Part shown: one piece after another, positions 60,104 through 64,000 of the stretch | Layout of the letters: every line of letters starts with the position of its first letter | How positions within the stretch are numbered: position 1 is the first letter of the stretch | Assembly: GCA_003667245.1 (NCBI GenBank) | Contig: RCNN01000042.1 | Span: forward strand, 1 to 64,000 | Length of the DNA stretch: 64,000 nt | From: Heterostelium multicystogenum | Lineage: Eukaryota > Evosea > Eumycetozoa > Acytosteliales > Acytosteliaceae | Reading direction: 5' to 3' | Position numbers and translations under genes: made by a program | Notes under the pieces: generated by a model | The model's input: only the letters and a program-made list of their open reading frames with translations | Databases searched by the model: none | What the model was told of the DNA's origin: nothing

Positions 60104-60375
60104 TTACCATGGAGTCCAATAAATATATTTGAAATCACCATGAGTCGCCAAATCTGGAATGAATTTTTCTTCTTTCGAATGGGATATTATTTGTTTTTTT
60201 GGAGTATTTCTTTTTAATTTATTATTTTGGCTTTTTCCAGAATCTAAACAATTAGCAGAGTTTTTAGTTCTGGGAAACAGAACTTTACTTATTTTGTCTA
60301 AATATATAAGATAATTGTTAGATAAAAAGTTTCATAGTTAGATAATGTTCATAGAATTTGCATACTTAGAACCAT
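60104..60375 (-). CDS. Small basic protein (67 residues), unknown
   Basis: A 10-base first exon (60375-60366, ATGGTTCTAA) joins by a GTATGC donor to exon 2 (60297-60104) in phase 1, giving MVLNKISKVLFPRTKNSANC and a Lys-rich middle, then EEKFIPDLATHGDFKYIYWT and PW at the stop. Sixty-eight codons without a stop in such A+T-rich DNA, ending in an aromatic-rich conserved-looking tail, make a gene likely. Its basic character would suit a ribosomal (perhaps mitochondrial) protein, but I recognise no family. It is convergent with NELF-C/D, with only 54 bases between stops. Confidence 0.55.
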
Positions 60376-61376
60376 AGTTTGTAAAAAACAGTTACACTAG
60401 TACAGTGTAAGAGTGATGCTGATTCTTCTATTTATTGAATTCAAAATAAGTAAGATAATTTGAACAGTGAATGAAATTATAATTGGTAATACATGTTTCC
60501 AACAAATTCCAGAGAGTATAAACCATTGATTATTTGATGTTGATAGTACTTTCCATTATTTATTAGAGTTTTTTTAGATGATTGATAGATAGATTTATAA
60601 AATAAGATAGTTTAAATTCACCCACTAATACACATTTGTCCAATTATTATGAATATTGAAGAATTTGTAAATTATCAATCATACCATCCCAACTCATTGT
60701 ACTACCAAGAAACCATCAATATTTAAAAAAGAACCTGGTGTAATGAAATTATTGTGTAAAATACTTTGTGGGTGAGGGTGAATAAACAAATATATTTATT
60801 TAACACATTGACAGACAAAAACTAGTGTTATTTTAACATATTGTCTAAATAATACAATCGACCACATCAAATACACCACATATTTAAATTTATCAGTATC
60901 TTTGAATAGCCAATGATATTTCACAATCTTTCAGAATTTATTAGTATCATTTCAAATTTGTAACATTATTTTTATACATAAAAGGCAATTGTTTGTGGAT
61001 TGCAAATGCAACCAATGAAATGAACTGCCACATTCACAGCTGTAACACCAATCTCCAATTGATTATTATCATATAAATGATAGACACATTCCCTATTATG
61101 CAGTATTTAAAAGTTGTTCAATTCGTTGATAATATAATATAATATAATATATGTTCTTTCGTCCTACGATAATATATCTATCTCTTAATATGTCAACAGG
61201 TATGTGTGAGTGTTTAGTTTATCTTTCATTTTAGGGTGAAATGTAATGTTATTAGTAATTCTTCCAATAACATTAAGGATTCTAGTAGTGATTCAAAATT
61301 GAATAGGTGTAATAAAATCACCAAATATTTCAATGATAGTTGAACACATACTAAGCTTCAGATATACATTTTTGCA
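60376..61376. other. Intergenic, with one possible coding fragment
   Basis: A+T-rich 1-kb gap between two leftward genes. It has a 7-bp inverted repeat (TTACACT...AGTGTAA) near 60391-60409 and a TAATA repeat near 61131-61152. The only coding-like piece is at 60972-61106. Confidence 0.45.
60972..61106 (-). other. Possible coding remnant, 44 codons
   Basis: The reverse strand is open from just after a stop at 61107-61109, giving HNRECVYHLYDNNQLEIGVT, then AVNVAVHFIGCICNPQTIAF and a stop at 60972-60974. The sequence looks like protein, but there is no start and no clear splice partner. It may be an exon of an unseen gene or a relic. Confidence 0.3.
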
Positions 61377-64000
61377 TTAAAAAGATGAGTGAAGTAAAAT
61401 ATCATTTCCAGATTTGAAGGTAGTTGCTGAACTAATGATAGTTTTCCATGTCTCGTTGGAAACTAATGCAGATTTCTTTCCAACAATAATAAAGTGGTTC
61501 TTGGCTCTTGTTATTGCAACATTTAATCTTTGAGGATTATCAATGAAACCACCCGCTGACGTGGTTCTGGAGCAGCTGAGTATGATAATGTCTCTCTCCG
61601 CACCCTGAAAAGCATCTACAGTACTAATTTTGATTTCATCGTCTTTTTTTCTTCCAGGTGTTTCTTCCTCTTCAGCTTCAGCGTCTTCTTCATCCTCCAG
61701 TAAAAATTCATTTGAATCATCTTTATCCAATCCATATAAGTCATCGATTGGATCGTTATTGTCGACAACAATTGACTTTTGTTTTTGAAGTTTTAACTTT
61801 GCCAATTGTTCTTTGTAGAGAGCAGTTATCTTTTCAGCTTGGGCTTTATCTTTTATATATTGAAGTTATTATTGTTAGTAAAATATATTAGATGAGTTTG
61901 TGTGATATAAATATGTATACATACATAGACAAATGACTCCTATTTGTCTCTCTTGAATACCTTCTTTCTTAAGTATATCAATAGTGCGCATTACAATGCT
62001 TATCTCTTTTTCATTATAGTAACTTCCAAAGTTATTCAAAGCTTCAACGCTTCCATCTGACTCAATAAATACAATGGGAGTCAGTCGTCTAACCAGTGGT
62101 GGTCTGTGCTCAGGAAGTATACCATCTTGTAAAAAACCCTTATAGAATAAATGGTTTGATAGCTTACTAATATCTGGATGGCACTGGTGAATAGTGTCAA
62201 TAAAAGCTGAAAGGTTGTTCCCTAAAAATATGAATACATACTCTATATTGAATGCTCAGAATAGTGGGTTTGACGTGTGCAGACAATCTGACAAAGAGTG
62301 TTTTCTCAAGTCCTCCACCTTCTGCCAGCAGTTTCTTTGATGCCTTTGCCTGTATGGTTGGTTCAAGTTGCATCGGATCACCAACTGCCAATAGTTTATG
62401 GCATTTACTTCTAAATATTGGAAGCAAACTGAGTGGTTCTTGCATTTGACTACACTCATCGAGGAATAGTATTGGAAATTCACAATCATTCAAACTTGAG
62501 AACAATGATGAGTTACATGTGACACCTGGAGTAATATAATGAAAATATTAGTATAAATTAAAAAAGATTGTTAACATGGAGTACATACCAACTACTCGTG
62601 CTTTTTTGATATCTTCTTTTCTCGATCCAAAATCAGATCCATTATCTATTTGTTTAATGGCATCATCAATGATATCTCTTTCCTCTTTAGAGAGGTTCGA
62701 GTTTTTAAGGAAGGCCTTTAAATCTTTGATTGCTTCCTCGTCAAGATCTATTCCACCTGATCCACTTGAAACCTTTTTATTCTTTAGCAGATAGAGTAGG
62801 ATTGGCTTTGCTATTTTCTTAATGCTTCCGATTCTATTAAAATTGACAAAACCATACTGAATCAAACCCAACAGTACACGATCCACGGCAACATTAGTTA
62901 GCGATGACACCATGATTTTTATGAGGTCATTATCACCTATTGTGCATAAGTGATCAATGAACAAGATAATGACCACAAGCAAAGTTGATTTACCAGATCC
63001 AAATATTCCATGCACCAACAATACCGGAGGTGTAAAGTTCTCCTTTTCAGAGTCAATAAAGTTGAACCATGCTAAGCACTCCAAAAGAACTCGAGATTGG
63101 TGCTCATTCAACTCATACCTATCAATATACTCATTTGCAAGGTCTATTCCCTCTTTCATTGTAATATGTACATAGAATTTATCATAGGTATCTTGATTTG
63201 AAATCAACTCTTCTCTTGGATCCATTAGATAGTTACCAATTGGCATTGTATCGATTGGGGTTGATTTCATATTATCTTATTCAAATATTAGTCTTTGGAT
63301 AATGAAATGACATTTAAATAATAATTACCTATCATTGAGAGTTCAGTTGAGGCATTGAGGGCACGAATAGCAATTACTTTCCTACTTGATAGTGATAGAT
63401 TTGAGACATCTGAAATTGGCTTCAGTTCAATCATTCCACTCTGTGAAGGTCCATGTGATACACTTCTCATCAGAATTGCGCTACTTGTAAAGTTATTGGT
63501 TGTACTTAATATCCAAATATCATCTTTAGCATAGTCTTCTTTTCTCTTTTGGAACTTTAATAGATATATTAATTTAGGTTGTTTTTGTTGTTGTTGATCA
63601 TTATTGTCATTATTACTATTATTATTGTAAGTGCTATTGCTCTTGTGGATTTTGTTGTTACTGCTATTGTTACTGTTGTGGCTATTATTTATATCTCTTT
63701 CTTCCTTAACATATAGATTTGCTTCAGTGTATAAGGATATTCCTCTTAGTTGAAACATAAGTTCTGTTTCATAGGTCAGCTTATCTGATGGGAATGAAAC
63801 TGATCTATTATCACTATCTCAGTATCAAGTAATGGATTTTATTAATACTATAAATCATTTCAATTAATGTACAATACATACACTATAGGTTCGTTCTTGG
63901 ATTCTTTTTCATCCAGGAATTTGAAAAAGTTACAATTATCTCTTTTTGATGCACATCTATAATATTCTTTTCCTTTGTTAGGTCCTTTTTTTGTAATCAG
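61377..64000 (-). CDS. ZGRF1-type GRF-zinc-finger superfamily 1 helicase (partial)
   Basis: Six visible exons run leftward from the right edge: 64000-63882, 63804-63329, 63275-62589, 62525-62242, 62183-61925 and one from ~61846 to 61377. All splice in phase. The first encodes a GRF zinc finger (KKGPNKGKEYYRCASKRDNC, then NFFKFLD). Next is an Asn/Gln-rich linker region, then the helicase core: Walker A LLVHGIFGSGK, SSLTNVAVDRVLLGLIQYGF, DECSQMQEPLSLLP, GDPMQLEPTIQ, QYRCHPDISKLSNHLFYKG, GVICLYKAQAEK, VDAFQGAERDIIILSCSRT and LNVAITRAKNHFIIVG. Order and wording match ZGRF1, a 5'-3' DNA helicase acting in recombination and crosslink repair. The last domain carries an acidic insert (EDEEDAEAEEEE). 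The N-terminus lies beyond the window. No frameshift is needed here. Confidence 0.9.

Noticed and set aside
1..64000. Transposon, CRISPR or viral content
   Set aside because: No transposase, reverse transcriptase, integrase, terminal repeats, spaced direct-repeat array or viral gene was seen. The only large repeat is the BP74 duplication.

Overview
The window looks like nuclear DNA of a dictyostelid social amoeba. It is A+T-rich, with very A+T-rich gaps, short GT-AG introns, Asn/Gln/Thr/Ser-rich low-complexity tracts, and characteristic dictyostelid families: two SIB integrin-beta-like adhesins ending in NPLY tails, an NE81-type lamin, and an EF-hand mitochondrial carrier of the mcfO type. 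The species cannot be fixed from sequence alone. About 25 protein genes are packed on both strands. No rRNA, convincing tRNA, CRISPR array or transposon was seen.

Layout. 0-9.5 kb: N-terminus of a possible CCZ1/HPS4-type longin protein (-), a DENN-domain gene (-), a small secreted BP74-type gene (+), the FACT subunit SSRP1 (+) and Mediator subunit 10 (-). 9.8-18 kb: calcium-regulated mitochondrial carrier (-), a small probable mitochondrial protein (-), an acidic protein with a PIP-box-like motif (+), a 56-residue gene (-) and a Ser/Glu-rich protein with an RSA3-like C-terminus (+). 19-31.4 kb: a G-protein alpha subunit fused behind a PH domain (+), a type II membrane sulfotransferase (-), COMMD2 (+), a second, inverted BP74-type copy (-), a nodulin-like MFS transporter (+) and an NmrA-like protein (-). 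32-44.5 kb: an EEF2KMT/FAM86-type methyltransferase (+), lamin NE81 (+), FGAM synthase (-), a small unknown gene (+) and a MAM33/C1QBP protein (-). 46-64 kb: two tandem SIB adhesins (+), a small unknown gene (-), NELF-C/D (+), a 67-residue gene (-) and a ZGRF1-type GRF-zinc-finger helicase (-) that runs off the right edge.

The most notable items are the PH-Galpha fusion with a long Asn-rich insert in its helical domain, and a ~1.2 kb segment carrying a BP74-type gene that is present twice, ~20 kb apart, in inverted orientation. Both copies of that segment end in a relic of a DENN exon. Several short genes have no long open frame and were recovered from splice phase.

Caution: about two thirds of the genes, including essential ones such as FGAM synthase, contain one or more apparent single-base frameshifts, often at homopolymers. 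The simplest explanation is indel error in the assembly. Genes are therefore given as whole spans with the breaks noted, and are not called pseudogenes.
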